Assembly (NCBI RefSeq): GCF_023093595.1 | Contig: NZ_JALLIK010000109.1 | Span: forward strand, 124,001 to 188,000 | Length of the DNA: 64,000 nt | Direction: 5' to 3' | DNA from: Thauera aromatica_A | GTDB taxonomy: Bacteria; Pseudomonadota; Gammaproteobacteria; Burkholderiales; Rhodocyclaceae | Part shown: piece after piece, positions 16,488-24,687 of the stretch | How the letters are laid out: each line of letters opens with the position of its first letter | Position numbering within the stretch: position 1 is the first letter of the stretch | The notes under the pieces: model-generated | Seen by the model: only the letters and a program-made list of their open reading frames with translations | Told to the model about the DNA's origin: nothing | Database searches by the model: none | Translations under genes and position numbers: made by a program

Positions 16488-17882
16488 TCACCACAGGTAG
16501 AACATCGTCACCCACGGCAGCACCGCCCCCGCCGTCGCCACCGCGAAGGCGGCGAAGGCCGCGCCCCGGCGGCCCACGGACGGCGGCGCGCGGCGCAGCT
16601 GCAGGGCGGCGAGGACGAGACTGGCGGCGGTGGCCAGCGCGAGCAGCCCGCCACGCCAGAGCGGCAGCGCCGGAATCACGACGCCTTCGGCCGCGAGCAG
16701 GGTCACGGTCAGCGCCGACAGGCCCAGGAACACGCCGACGCCGCCGAGCGGAATCAGCGCGTAGGCCAGGCGCAGGTGCGCCCGCGCCTCGCCCAGGGCA
16801 AGGCCCGCCACGCGCAGCCACAGGCTGATCCAGCCGCCGATGAGGAGCGCGGCGGCGCCGATGTAGGCGAGGATCATCAGGCCGTCGAGCCAGGTGAACA
16901 CGTCGCTCGCTTCCGGGTAATGGGTCAGCAGCCACCACGGAATGTCGCTGTCGAAGAGGGCGAAGGCCTCGCGCTCGACCAGCCACTCGGCGACCGCGAG
17001 CTTGGCGCGCACGAACCAGGGCGAAGCCGACCACTGGAAGGCGCCGATCGCGGTGCCGATGACGCCGAACACGAGCAGGCGCACTTCCCAGGGCTGGACA
17101 TCGGTGCCGCGCAGGCGCGCGACTTCACTGCCGGGCAGACGCGCGGCGAGGCTCACCGCGTCGCGGTGGCCGGCGCAGCGCCCGCACATGTGGCAGTCGG
17201 CGGCGCTTTCCATGCGGCGGATGTCGACCAGCGGCGCACAATCGACCGCCCTCCCCTTGCGCGCCGGCGCGGCCTCCCAGGCGGCGCGGTCGGTGCGGAA
17301 ATGTACCGGGGCGAGGCGCGCGAGCAGGCCGAACACGCCGCTCACCGGGCACAGGTGGCGGCACCAGACGCGCTTGCCGCGCCCATAGACGAGGCCGACC
17401 GCGACCGCGGCGACGGTCGAACCGCCGAGCACCAGCAGCGCGGCCTGGGCGTATTCATACACGCTGACCAGTTGCCCATAGACGGTGGTGAGGACGAAGG
17501 CGACGAAAGGCCAGCCCCCCCACTTGATCCAGCGCGGCACCGGACGGCCGAGGCCGACGCGCGAAGCCTGCTCGGCGAGAAAGCCTTCCGGGCACAGCAC
17601 GCCGCACCACACCCGCCCCATCAGCATCATCGACAGCAGCACGAACGGCCACCACAGACCCCAGAACACGAACTGTGCAAACAGGGTCAGGTCGTCCCAC
17701 AGGCGGGCGCCGGAAGCGGGCAGCGGCAGGAAGGCGGGGGTGACGACGAGGACCAGGTACACCGCCAGCACCGCCCACTGGAGGCCGACGATCGAGCCGC
17801 GATGGCGGCGCATCGCCTCACCGAGACGGGCAAGCACGGGGGGCCGGCGCGGCGCCGGCGCAGACGCGGTGCTACCGCTCAT
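16488..17882 (-). CDS. ftrD: Polyferredoxin-type membrane protein of ferrous-iron uptake (FtrD-like)
   Basis: The protein has 464 residues with several membrane segments. Cysteine motifs for 4Fe-4S clusters are CGVLCPEG, CRHLCPVSG and CHMCGRC, as in NapH/CcoG-like membrane ferredoxins. Next to an FTR1 permease, a cupredoxin and a P19 protein it matches FtrD of the Bordetella/Brucella FtrABCD system, thought to pass electrons across the inner membrane. The ATG has a strong AAGGAGG site 7 bases upstream. The end lies 7 bases from the convergent prk stop. Confidence 0.82.
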   Translation of the reverse strand: MSGSTASAPAPRRPPVLARLGEAMRRHRGSIVGLQWAVLAVYLVLVVTPAFLPLPASGARLWDDLTLFAQFVFWGLWWPFVLLSMMLMGRVWCGVLCPEGFLAEQASRVGLGRPVPRWIKWGGWPFVAFVLTTVYGQLVSVYEYAQAALLVLGGSTVAAVAVGLVYGRGKRVWCRHLCPVSGVFGLLARLAPVHFRTDRAAWEAAPARKGRAVDCAPLVDIRRMESAADCHMCGRCAGHRDAVSLAARLPGSEVARLRGTDVQPWEVRLLVFGVIGTAIGAFQWSASPWFVRAKLAVAEWLVEREAFALFDSDIPWWLLTHYPEASDVFTWLDGLMILAYIGAAALLIGGWISLWLRVAGLALGEARAHLRLAYALIPLGGVGVFLGLSALTVTLLAAEGVVIPALPLWRGGLLALATAASLVLAALQLRRAPPSVGRRGAAFAAFAVATAGAVLPWVTMFYLW

Positions 17883-18035
17883 CGCCTCCTCCTTGCACCG
17901 GGAGCCTGCCCGGCAGGGCGCCAGCCGGACGCCACCGCTCGGCGCGCCTCGCTCACCGGACGACCCTCCTGTCGCTACGCGACCTCCTCCCCGGGGGAGG
18001 CGAGCGCGTCCCTTCGGGCGGCCGTGCGGGCGCGC
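17883..18035. other. GC-rich spacer with a perfect palindrome between ftrC and ftrD
   Basis: The 153-base gap separates two genes that should be co-transcribed. It includes CCTCCCC/GGGGAGG at 17986-18000, which folds tightly, and GTCGCTACGCGAC (17971-17983), another near-perfect palindrome. It looks like an intergenic repetitive palindromic element, but no second copy was identified in this window. Confidence 0.4.
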
Positions 18036-18854
18036 TCATGCCACCCTCCGCCGCTGCAGGCGGCCGAGCGCAGCGACCAGCAGCCAGTAGCCGCCCCACG
18101 CGCACAGCGCCATCAGCGAGGGCTGCGAACGGTAGCCGGCGAAGGCGCTGGCGATACCGCCGAGCGTGCCGCCATCGTCGAGCAGCGCCGAGCTGTCCCA
18201 CACCGGCTCGAGCAGCGGCGGCAGCCATTCGAGGTTGATCAGGCGCTCCACGCCCGCGACCAGCAGGCCGGCGGCAAGCAGCAGCAGCACCAGCTCGCTG
18301 GCGCGGAAGAACACCCGCTGCGGCAGCCAGTGCGCACCGCGCTGGATCAGCCAGGCGGTCAGCAGCGCCAGCACGAAACCGATGCCGGCGCCGGCGAGCA
18401 TGCCGTTGAGCGCCGCGCCCGACTGCTCGAGGCCGAGCCCGTAGAGGAACAGCACCGTCTCCGCGCCCTCGCGCCCGACCGCGATCGCCGCCAGCAGCGC
18501 CACCGACAGTCCGCCCGCATTCTCCGCCGCACGCGCGAGGCCGGCCTCGAGCTCGCGTTTGATGTGGCGGCCGTGGGCGCGCATCCACAGCACCATGTGG
18601 GTGATCAGGCCGGCGGCGAGGATCACGATCGCGGCCTGGAACAGCTCCAGCGCATCGCCGGCGAGCTGGCTGCTCAGACCAAGCATGGCGAGCGCGAGCA
18701 CGCCGGCGAGCACCAGCCCGCCGCCGACCCCTGCCCACAGGTGGCGCACCCCGATGCGGCCGTCGCCGCGCGCGCCGATCCAGGCGTAGAGGATGCTGAT
18801 CACCAGGATCGCTTCGACGCTTTCGCGCCAGACGATGAACAATGCATTACCCAT
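18036..18854 (-). CDS. ftrC: FTR1-family iron permease (FtrC-like)
   Basis: The protein has 272 residues with about seven membrane segments. Two RExxE iron-translocation motifs are visible: WRESVEAIL near the N-terminus and GREGAETVL near residue 147. FTR1 permeases move iron across the inner membrane. Bacterial versions linked to P19 and a cupredoxin import ferrous iron that is oxidised during transport. It is preceded by the cupredoxin gene with a 61-base gap. Confidence 0.9.
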   Translation of the reverse strand: MGNALFIVWRESVEAILVISILYAWIGARGDGRIGVRHLWAGVGGGLVLAGVLALAMLGLSSQLAGDALELFQAAIVILAAGLITHMVLWMRAHGRHIKRELEAGLARAAENAGGLSVALLAAIAVGREGAETVLFLYGLGLEQSGAALNGMLAGAGIGFVLALLTAWLIQRGAHWLPQRVFFRASELVLLLLAAGLLVAGVERLINLEWLPPLLEPVWDSSALLDDGGTLGGIASAFAGYRSQPSLMALCAWGGYWLLVAALGRLQRRRVA

Positions 18855-18915
18855 GGTTCGTGCTCTCGACCGTACTCGTTATTTGTAGATGCCGCGTGCT
18901 CCGCGCCGGCCCAGC

Positions 18916-19254
18916 TCAGCGCGCGATGAACTGGCCCTTCGCGGTGTCGGGATGGAACTCGCCGAAGAAGGGATAGGTGCCGGCCTTGAGCGGCGGGTAA
19001 ATCGTCGTGCGGGTGACGCCGGGGCCGACGACGAGCTCCTTGAACGGGCGCGTGGTCTCGAACTCTTCCGGGCCGGCATTGCGGTTGATCAGGCGCAGGC
19101 GGAAACGGGTGCCGGCCGGCACTTCGATGGTTTCGGGGGTGAAGCGGCCGTTCTCGGCGACGACCTCGAAGGTGGGCATCTCGGCATGCGCCGCGAGCGG
19201 CGCGACGAGCAAGATGGCGGCGAAGGCCGCTGCGGACAGGCGGACAGGATTCAT
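18916..19254 (-). CDS. ftrB: Periplasmic cupredoxin-like protein (FtrB-like)
   Basis: The protein has 112 residues with a signal peptide (MNPVRLSAAAFAAILLV, cleavage near AHA-EMPTF). The remaining 90 residues are a single cupredoxin-type domain (TFEVVAENGRFTPETIEVPAG, FETTRPFKELVVGPG, GTYPFFGEFHPDTAKGQ). In FtrABCD systems this protein is proposed to oxidise or hand over iron to the FTR1 permease. The start was chosen at the signal peptide; the frame is open 43 codons upstream. Confidence 0.85.
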   Translation of the reverse strand: MNPVRLSAAAFAAILLVAPLAAHAEMPTFEVVAENGRFTPETIEVPAGTRFRLRLINRNAGPEEFETTRPFKELVVGPGVTRTTIYPPLKAGTYPFFGEFHPDTAKGQFIAR

Positions 19255-19282
19255 GATCTCGATAGGGGCACGCTGAATGGCG

Positions 19283-19314
19283 AAAAACCCCGCCCGGCAC
19301 GAAGCGGGGCGGGG
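19283..19314 (-). terminator. Minus-strand terminator inside the iron operon
   Basis: On the minus strand CCCCGCCC and GGGCGGGG form an 8-bp stem around an 11-base loop, followed by TTTTT. It lies after the porin gene and before ftrB, so it should reduce expression of ftrBCD relative to P19 and the porin. Confidence 0.7.
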
Positions 19315-19333
19315 CAGAAAGGGCGGAAGAGGA

Positions 19334-20824
19334 TCAGAACGCATAGAGTCCGCGCAGACCGAACACCGTGACCGATTCCGCATCGGGGTCGGCGGCGGCC
19401 CGCCGGATGTATTGCAGGTCGGGCGTCAGCGACAGCTGCGGGTTCACCTGCCAGCGGTAGTAGAGCTCGGCGACCTGCTCGGCACCACGGGCGTCATAGC
19501 CGAAGTCGGCCGACAGCGGTGCTTCGGCGCGGAACTCGTCGCTCGCGCGCAGCCAGGCCCAGGCCAGGCCGACGCCGTCGGCACCACGGCCCCAGGCATT
19601 GCCGGTGAGCTCGCTGCCCACGGTCAGCGCGCGGTCAAAGGCGGCCTTGCCCGAACTCGCCCGGCCGTAGCGGGCGAACAGGGTGAGGTCTTCATGCACG
19701 CGCTGGTCGATACTCAGGCCCCAGCCGGTGGTGGCGTCGACGCTGCCGTCGAAGCCCTCGTACTGGCCGTTGCGCCAGGCATAGAGGCGATAGTTGCCGT
19801 CGAAGCCCTGGTTCTTGCGCCCGTACTCGAGCTGGCCGATGACGAAGGGCTTGGTGAAGCTGCGCCCGAACTTCGCCCCCTCGCCGGCACCGAACGCGGC
19901 CACCGAAGCCTGCCACCAGTCCGGCGCACTGCGCTCGTTGCGGTAGGCCAGGCGCAGGCCGGGACTGAAACCGTAGTCGTCGGCGCCGACCGCACCGCCC
20001 GAGTCGAGCAGCGGGTTATGCACGAAAACGTTGTTGAGGAACTTCTCCGCCTCGTTGTCGGCGATCGCGTTCTGGTCGAAGAATACGAAGGGGTCCATCT
20101 TGCCCACGGTGAGCTGCAGGCTGTGCGGCGTGTTCGGGTGCGTACCGAGCGGCGTCGTCAGCTGGTACCAGGCCTGGGCGACGATCGCGTAGCTGTCCTG
20201 CGAACCGGCCCCGCCCTGGAAGGCGAGACTGTTGTAGGCGCCGGTGAAGGCCGGATTGGCCTCGGGCAGGCCTTCGCCCTCCTGGCCGACGCGCAGCTGG
20301 GCGAAGAACTCGCCCGTACCGGCGCCGATGTCGCCTGCAGGCAGGGTGATGCCGAGATCACCGCGCCACGACAGCAGCGAGACGTCCTTGCCGTCGGCAT
20401 TGGCGTCGCCGTCGATGCGCTGCGCCACCGCGGCGACGCTGGCCTCGACCGCGATGCCGTCGAGCGCTTCGGCCAGGCGGGTGGGCGCACCGATCGCCTC
20501 GGTCTTGGCCTCGACCGCCTTCAGGCGGGTCACAAGCTCGGGTTCGCGGGCGCTGATGCGGTCGCTCTCGAGGCCGGCGGCGACTTCCTTGCTGGCCTGC
20601 TCGAGCGCGGCAACGCGCTGTGCAAGCGCGGGGGCCGGCGCCGGTACAGCGAGGCGGGCTTCGAGCTCGCTGTTGCGCTTTTCGAGCTTCTCGACCCGCT
20701 CGGCGAGCCGGCGCAGCTCGGCGAGCAGCTTGTCCTGGGGCGGTGTCGCCGCCTGCGCCGCGCCGCCAGCGGCGGCGAGCAGCGCGACGGCGAGCGCCGT
20801 GCGGGCAATGCGCGGGGACGCCAT
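19334..20824 (-). CDS. OprB-like outer-membrane porin linked to the iron locus
   Basis: The protein has 496 residues. A signal peptide (ARTALAVALLAAAGGAAQA) is followed by a short coiled-coil region (LLAELRRLAERVEKLEKRNSELEARL) and then a long beta-rich domain with alternating aromatic residues. The end, LSLTPDLQYIRR...GLRGLYAF, is typical of OprB-type carbohydrate-selective porins and finishes in phenylalanine like other outer-membrane barrels. It starts 2 bases after the P19 stop, so it is tightly coupled to iron uptake. Such a porin is not part of the described FtrABCD set. Confidence 0.8.
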   Translation of the reverse strand: MASPRIARTALAVALLAAAGGAAQAATPPQDKLLAELRRLAERVEKLEKRNSELEARLAVPAPAPALAQRVAALEQASKEVAAGLESDRISAREPELVTRLKAVEAKTEAIGAPTRLAEALDGIAVEASVAAVAQRIDGDANADGKDVSLLSWRGDLGITLPAGDIGAGTGEFFAQLRVGQEGEGLPEANPAFTGAYNSLAFQGGAGSQDSYAIVAQAWYQLTTPLGTHPNTPHSLQLTVGKMDPFVFFDQNAIADNEAEKFLNNVFVHNPLLDSGGAVGADDYGFSPGLRLAYRNERSAPDWWQASVAAFGAGEGAKFGRSFTKPFVIGQLEYGRKNQGFDGNYRLYAWRNGQYEGFDGSVDATTGWGLSIDQRVHEDLTLFARYGRASSGKAAFDRALTVGSELTGNAWGRGADGVGLAWAWLRASDEFRAEAPLSADFGYDARGAEQVAELYYRWQVNPQLSLTPDLQYIRRAAADPDAESVTVFGLRGLYAF

Positions 20825-20825
20825 C

Positions 20826-21371
20826 TCAGTAGCCGCCTTTCTTGCCGATACCGACATAGGTGAATTCGTTTTCCACCTCGAAAGGCTTGAACCACGGCCG
20901 CACCCCGGTGGCGCGGTCGGTGTGGCGGCCGAAGTGGTTGCCGTGCCCCTCGCCCGGCGGCAGGATCGTGTACTTGACCCTGTACTTGCCGGGGCCGTCG
21001 AGCTTGATGTTGTCGCCATAGTGCGGACCGTCGCTCGCCACCATCGGCATGAAGTCGCCGACCTGCTTCCAGTCGCTGCCGACCTTGGCGATTTCGAACT
21101 TGACCGTCAGGTAGGGGATCCAGCTGCCTTCCTCGAAGCCGTTCGGGTTATCGGCGAGCGCACGGATGTCGGCCTCGATATGGATGTCCGACTCGCTTGC
21201 CTTCTTCATCATCCCGTCCGGCTCCATCTCGATCGGCTGCAGATAGACGGCCGCCACTTCCATGCCGTGGCGCTGCTGCGGCGTACCGATCGGGTACTCG
21301 AGGGCGTGGGCGCTGAACGACAGCGCTGTCAGCGCCGCGGTAACCAGAGTGCAAAACGGGATGCGGGACAT
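20826..21371 (-). CDS. ftrA: P19-type periplasmic iron-binding protein (FtrA-like)
   Basis: The protein has 181 residues with a signal peptide (cleavage near AHA-LEYPIG). It matches the P19/FetP/FtrA family: YPIGTPQQRHGMEVAAVYLQP near the N-terminus, DIHIEADI, the metal-site methionine and histidines in GMEVA and IHIEAD, and the late block GPHYGDNIKL. P19 binds copper and iron and feeds ferrous iron to the FTR1 permease. It is the first gene of the operon, and a Fur-like sequence lies upstream. Confidence 0.9.
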   Translation of the reverse strand: MSRIPFCTLVTAALTALSFSAHALEYPIGTPQQRHGMEVAAVYLQPIEMEPDGMMKKASESDIHIEADIRALADNPNGFEEGSWIPYLTVKFEIAKVGSDWKQVGDFMPMVASDGPHYGDNIKLDGPGKYRVKYTILPPGEGHGNHFGRHTDRATGVRPWFKPFEVENEFTYVGIGKKGGY

Positions 21372-21436
21372 GGACTCTCCGATTCATGGAAAAGGATCAA
21401 AAAAGCCGGCGCACGCGCCAGCCGGAACACAGGCGG

Positions 21437-21468
21437 AAATAATATCGATATTGAGAATTGATTGCAAT
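21437..21468 (-). promoter_or_regulatory. Candidate Fur-binding region upstream of the P19 gene
   Basis: On the minus strand this AT-rich stretch reads TTGCAATCAATTCTCAATAT then CGATATTATTT. The segment AATTCTCAATAT resembles the GATAATGATAATC-type hexamer repeats of Fur boxes and stands out against GC-rich surroundings. It lies about 65-95 bases upstream of the P19 ATG, a plausible promoter position. Confidence 0.5.
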
Positions 21469-21554
21469 ACGACATTGTCTCGGTGAATGCATTTGCCGGT
21501 ATTCATCCAGGTTCCGCTCTCCCCGTGACGGTGACTGGGCCGCCCGCCGCTCGG

Positions 21555-22970
21555 TCAAGTGGCCGAGGTCGAGGTATGCCGGGGGATGGCGATCGCGAAT
21601 CTGGTGATGCCCGCGGAGGACCGCGCGGTGATTTCACCCCCATGCGCACGAACGATCGAGCGCGTGATTGCGAGCCCCAGTCCCGCTCCCTCTCCGTGAG
21701 ACTCGCGCTGGGCATTGCCGCGATGGAAGCGGTCGAAGATGCGCTCGAGCTGATCGGCGGGGATGGGGTCGCCGACGTTGCTCACGACCAGGCGGACGCG
21801 AGCGTCGTCGGATTCGATCGCGATCGTGATCTCGCCTCCCGCCGGCGTGTGGCGCAAGGCGTTCGAGATCAGGTTCGACAGTGCCCGCCGCAACATCGAG
21901 CGGTCGCCCCGAACGGTCGCCCGGCCCGTGCGCACGATGCGGACTCCGCGCTCATCGGCGAGCGCGTCGTAGAAGTCGATCAGCGCATCCGCCTCGCGGG
22001 CCAGATCGATCGACTCGCCCCCACGGGCGAGCGTGTTTCCGTCTGCCTTGGCAAGGAACAGCATGTCGCTGACCATGCGCGCGATGCGCTCGTATTCCTC
22101 GAGATTGGACGCCAGGATGTCCTGGTATTCCTCGGCCGTGCGTGACCGCGACAGCGCGACCTGGGTCTGGGTCATCAGGTTCGAGACCGGCGTGCGCAGC
22201 TCGTGCGCGATATCCGCCGAATAGTCGGCAAGCTGCTGGAACGCGGCTTCCAGGCGGGCGAGCATGCCATTGAAGGCTTCGACATGGTCACGCACCTCGA
22301 GGGGCGCATCGCCGGCCGCGAGCCGTTCGCCCAGCTGGCGGGCCGAGAGCCTGCGGGCGGTCTCGGTGACCCGGCGCAGCGGGGCGAGCCCCCGGTGAGC
22401 GGCAAGCCACCCGAACAGGGCCGCCACCAGCGCCGCCACGGCCACGCCCGCCCAGGTCGCGCTGCGCACGGAGGCGAGAAAGTGCGCGTGATGCGACAAA
22501 TCCAGCGCCACCAGGACTTCGAGTGCGGTATCGCCCGCGCGCCCCCCCGGCAACGCGATGCGGGCCTCGACCCCGCGATGGGGCCGCCCCTCGACCGACC
22601 AGTCGCCCGCCCCGTCCTCCGTCGCGGCGGCGAGAGGCGTGCCCGCGCGTTGCGCGGGAGTGAAATGCTCCGGATGAATGACGTGCACCACGCGCCCGCC
22701 GGTTTCGCGCAGCAGGACGCCCACGCTTTCGTGCCCGACAAAGGCGCGCTCGAGCACCTGGATGCGCTCCGCCAGCGCGGAATCCCCGCTCTCATCCTGC
22801 AGGGCGTTGCGGATGAGCGCGACCTTTCCGTTCAATTCGTGCAGGTCCAGTTCCTGGAAGTGCGCGTCCAGCATGCGTCCGAAAAGAACCGCCGCCAATA
22901 CCAGAAGGGAGGCGGTCAGGGCCGCGAAAAGGCTTGCCAGGCGCGCGGTCAGCGAACGGATGCGGATCAT
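21555..22970 (-). CDS. Copper-type sensor histidine kinase (CusS-like)
   Basis: The protein has 471 residues. It has an N-terminal membrane segment (about residues 12-30), a periplasmic domain, a second membrane segment near 165-190, HAMP, the dimerisation H-box DIAHELRTPVSNL, and ATPase motifs (NLISNALRHTP, GAGLGLAI). The layout and the adjacent regulator match heavy-metal sensor kinases of the CusS/CopS group. It starts 2 bases after the stop codon of the response regulator, so both are made together. Confidence 0.88.
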   Translation of the reverse strand: MIRIRSLTARLASLFAALTASLLVLAAVLFGRMLDAHFQELDLHELNGKVALIRNALQDESGDSALAERIQVLERAFVGHESVGVLLRETGGRVVHVIHPEHFTPAQRAGTPLAAATEDGAGDWSVEGRPHRGVEARIALPGGRAGDTALEVLVALDLSHHAHFLASVRSATWAGVAVAALVAALFGWLAAHRGLAPLRRVTETARRLSARQLGERLAAGDAPLEVRDHVEAFNGMLARLEAAFQQLADYSADIAHELRTPVSNLMTQTQVALSRSRTAEEYQDILASNLEEYERIARMVSDMLFLAKADGNTLARGGESIDLAREADALIDFYDALADERGVRIVRTGRATVRGDRSMLRRALSNLISNALRHTPAGGEITIAIESDDARVRLVVSNVGDPIPADQLERIFDRFHRGNAQRESHGEGAGLGLAITRSIVRAHGGEITARSSAGITRFAIAIPRHTSTSAT

Positions 22971-22972
22971 CG

Positions 22973-23653
22973 TCAGGCCGGCTCCATCGCTTCGAGCACG
23001 TAGCCCATGCCGCGCACGGTGCGGATCAGCTTGGGTTCGAAGGGGTCGTCGACCTTCACCCGCAGCCTGCGAACGGCGACCTCGATCACGTTGGTGTCGC
23101 TGTCGAAGTTCATGTCCCAGACCTGCGAAGCGATCAGGGAGCGCGGCAGCACCTCGCCCTTGCGGCGCAGCAACAGTTCGAGCAGGGCGAACTCCTTGGC
23201 GGTCAGGTCGATGCGTTGCCCGCAGCGGGTCACACGGCGGCGCAGCAGATCCAGTTCCAGGTTCGCCGAGCGCAGCATCTCGGGCTCCTGGCTCCGCCCC
23301 CGGCGCAGAAGCGTGCGCACGCGCGCAAGGAACTCGGAAAACGCGAAGGGCTTGACCAGGTAGTCGTCGGCGCCGAGTTCGAGGCCGCGGACCCGATCCT
23401 CGACCTGATCACGCGCAGTCAGGAACAGCACGGGCATCGCCCTGTTGTTGCGGCGCAGCGTCTGCAGGATTCCCCAGCCATCGAGCGAAGGCAGCATCAC
23501 ATCGAGCACGACGAGGTCGTAGTCGCCATTGAGCGCGAGGTGCAGCCCATCGAGGCCGTCCCTGGCGAGGTCGGCGACGAAGCCGGCCTCGGTCAGACCC
23601 TGGCGCAGGTAGTCGCCGGTCTTGATCTCGTCTTCGACGATCAGGATTTTCAT
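22973..23653 (-). CDS. Copper-type response regulator, OmpR family (CusR/CopR-like)
   Basis: The protein has 226 residues. The receiver domain begins MKILIVEDEIKTGDYL with the phospho-acceptor in LVVLDVMLPSLDG and the conserved lysine in YLVKPFAF. The C-terminal winged helix includes RVTRCGQRIDLTAKEFALLELL and DSDTNVIEVAVRRLRVKVD. It is divergent from the first copper operon and next to promoter box 1, so it is the likely regulator of the four boxes described here. The ATG has an AGGAG site 8 bases upstream. Confidence 0.9.
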   Translation of the reverse strand: MKILIVEDEIKTGDYLRQGLTEAGFVADLARDGLDGLHLALNGDYDLVVLDVMLPSLDGWGILQTLRRNNRAMPVLFLTARDQVEDRVRGLELGADDYLVKPFAFSEFLARVRTLLRRGRSQEPEMLRSANLELDLLRRRVTRCGQRIDLTAKEFALLELLLRRKGEVLPRSLIASQVWDMNFDSDTNVIEVAVRRLRVKVDDPFEPKLIRTVRGMGYVLEAMEPA

Positions 23654-23723
23654 GGTGTTACTCCTGCACGTTTCTTTCTGCATGCGTCCGATTTTGCTCC
23701 TCGGGCTCGGACGCCACGCGGGA

Positions 23724-23777
23724 TTACAGAAATGTAACCTCCAGGTCAGGCCGGCGACAGGTGCGCAGGCGCAAGAT
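23724..23777 (+). promoter_or_regulatory. Copper promoter module 1
   Basis: TTAC (23724-23727), 5 nt, TGTAA (23733-23737), 7 nt, GTCA (23745-23748), 23 nt, then CAAGAT (23772-23777) as a -10-like hexamer. The core TTACA-N4-TGTAA is a perfect inverted repeat. It serves the operon starting at 23842 and, by symmetry of the core, could also serve the divergent regulator gene. Confidence 0.7.
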
Positions 23778-23841
23778 GGCTTGCGTGGCACGTCCTTGCG
23801 CGTCGCAACGGCTTCGCACCGCAATCACTGGGAGATCGATC

Positions 23842-24300
23842 ATGAAACACCGTCTGAATCGTCTTGGCCGGCTCGCGCCGGTTGTCGCCCTGGCGGCAGT
23901 CTTGTATGGCGGCCCGGTCGTGGCACAAACCACGGATCAGGCGCAGGCGTGGCCTCCCGCAGCCAGCGTCCCGGCGCTCCAGGCACGCATGAAGTCGATC
24001 CGTGAAACGACCGATCCTGCGCACCGCATGGCCCTGATGGAGGAGCAGATCAAGGCCCTCGATGCGGCCTCGCAGAGCATGCCCGCAGGTTGCCCGATGG
24101 TGGGTGGCCAGGTGCAGGGCGGGCCCATGGGCGCAGGCCCGATGATGAAGGGGGCTGGCCCCGGGGCTGGACCAATGGGCGGCATGATGATGGATCCCAA
24201 GCTCATACAGGAGCACATGAAGCTGATGCAACAGCACATGGGCATGATGCAGAACATGATGAAGATGTATCCGGGCACCAAGCCGGCGATGCCCAACTGA
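23842..24300 (+). CDS. Methionine-rich periplasmic protein, first gene of copper operon 1
   Basis: The protein has 152 residues with a signal peptide (cleavage near VVA-QTTDQ). A helical middle part (LQARMKSIRETTDPAHRMALMEEQIKAL) is followed by a Gly/Met-rich stretch with many GxM and MM pairs, then MKLMQQHMGMMQNMMKMY. Spaced methionines suit Cu(I) binding in the periplasm. I do not recognise a named family. It has a GGGAG ribosome site and lies directly behind copper promoter module 1. Confidence 0.8.
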   Translation: MKHRLNRLGRLAPVVALAAVLYGGPVVAQTTDQAQAWPPAASVPALQARMKSIRETTDPAHRMALMEEQIKALDAASQSMPAGCPMVGGQVQGGPMGAGPMMKGAGPGAGPMGGMMMDPKLIQEHMKLMQQHMGMMQNMMKMYPGTKPAMPN

Positions 24301-24378
24301 GGCGCCAGACGCGGGGCGGCGGCTTCGTCGATCGCTCCGCGTCAGATTCACCACAAGACCGGCAAAGAGACGCTCCCC

Positions 24379-24687
24379 ATGCAGAGACGAATCCTCCACT
24401 TCGGTGGAGGACTGGCCGTCGCCCTAGCACTCATGACGGGCGCCCCGGCCGAGTCCTTGTCGCCATCGATCCCCGCTGAACACGAGCCTGCCGAGACCCG
24501 GCCTGCGGCGGCGAGTGCGCAACCCAGGCCACAGGCCCTCCCCGTTTACCGCTCACCCCTGAACGACTACCGGCCCTACCGCATTGACGAGCCCCTGCGC
24601 TCGTGGAAGGACACCAACGACGAGGCCGGGCGCCTGGGTGGACACATGGGTCACCTCACACCGTCTTCGAAAGGGGACGAGCGATGA
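24379..24687 (+). CDS. Small secreted protein of unknown function in copper operon 1
   Basis: The protein has 102 residues with a signal peptide (ILHFGGGLAVALALMTGAPA). The mature part is Pro/Ala-rich, then YRSPLNDYRPYRIDEPLRSWKDTNDEAGRLGGHMGH, which looks like a short conserved core. The stop codon overlaps the start of the TolC-type gene (ATGA), a sign of translational coupling and evidence that the ORF is real. No family was recognised. Its place between a Met-rich protein and an outer-membrane channel suggests a periplasmic copper function. Confidence 0.65.
   Translation: MQRRILHFGGGLAVALALMTGAPAESLSPSIPAEHEPAETRPAAASAQPRPQALPVYRSPLNDYRPYRIDEPLRSWKDTNDEAGRLGGHMGHLTPSSKGDER

Noticed and set aside
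16776..18929. A 717-codon plus-strand open frame over the ftr genes
   Set aside because: The minus-strand genes have membrane segments, cysteine motifs and ribosome sites; this frame has none.
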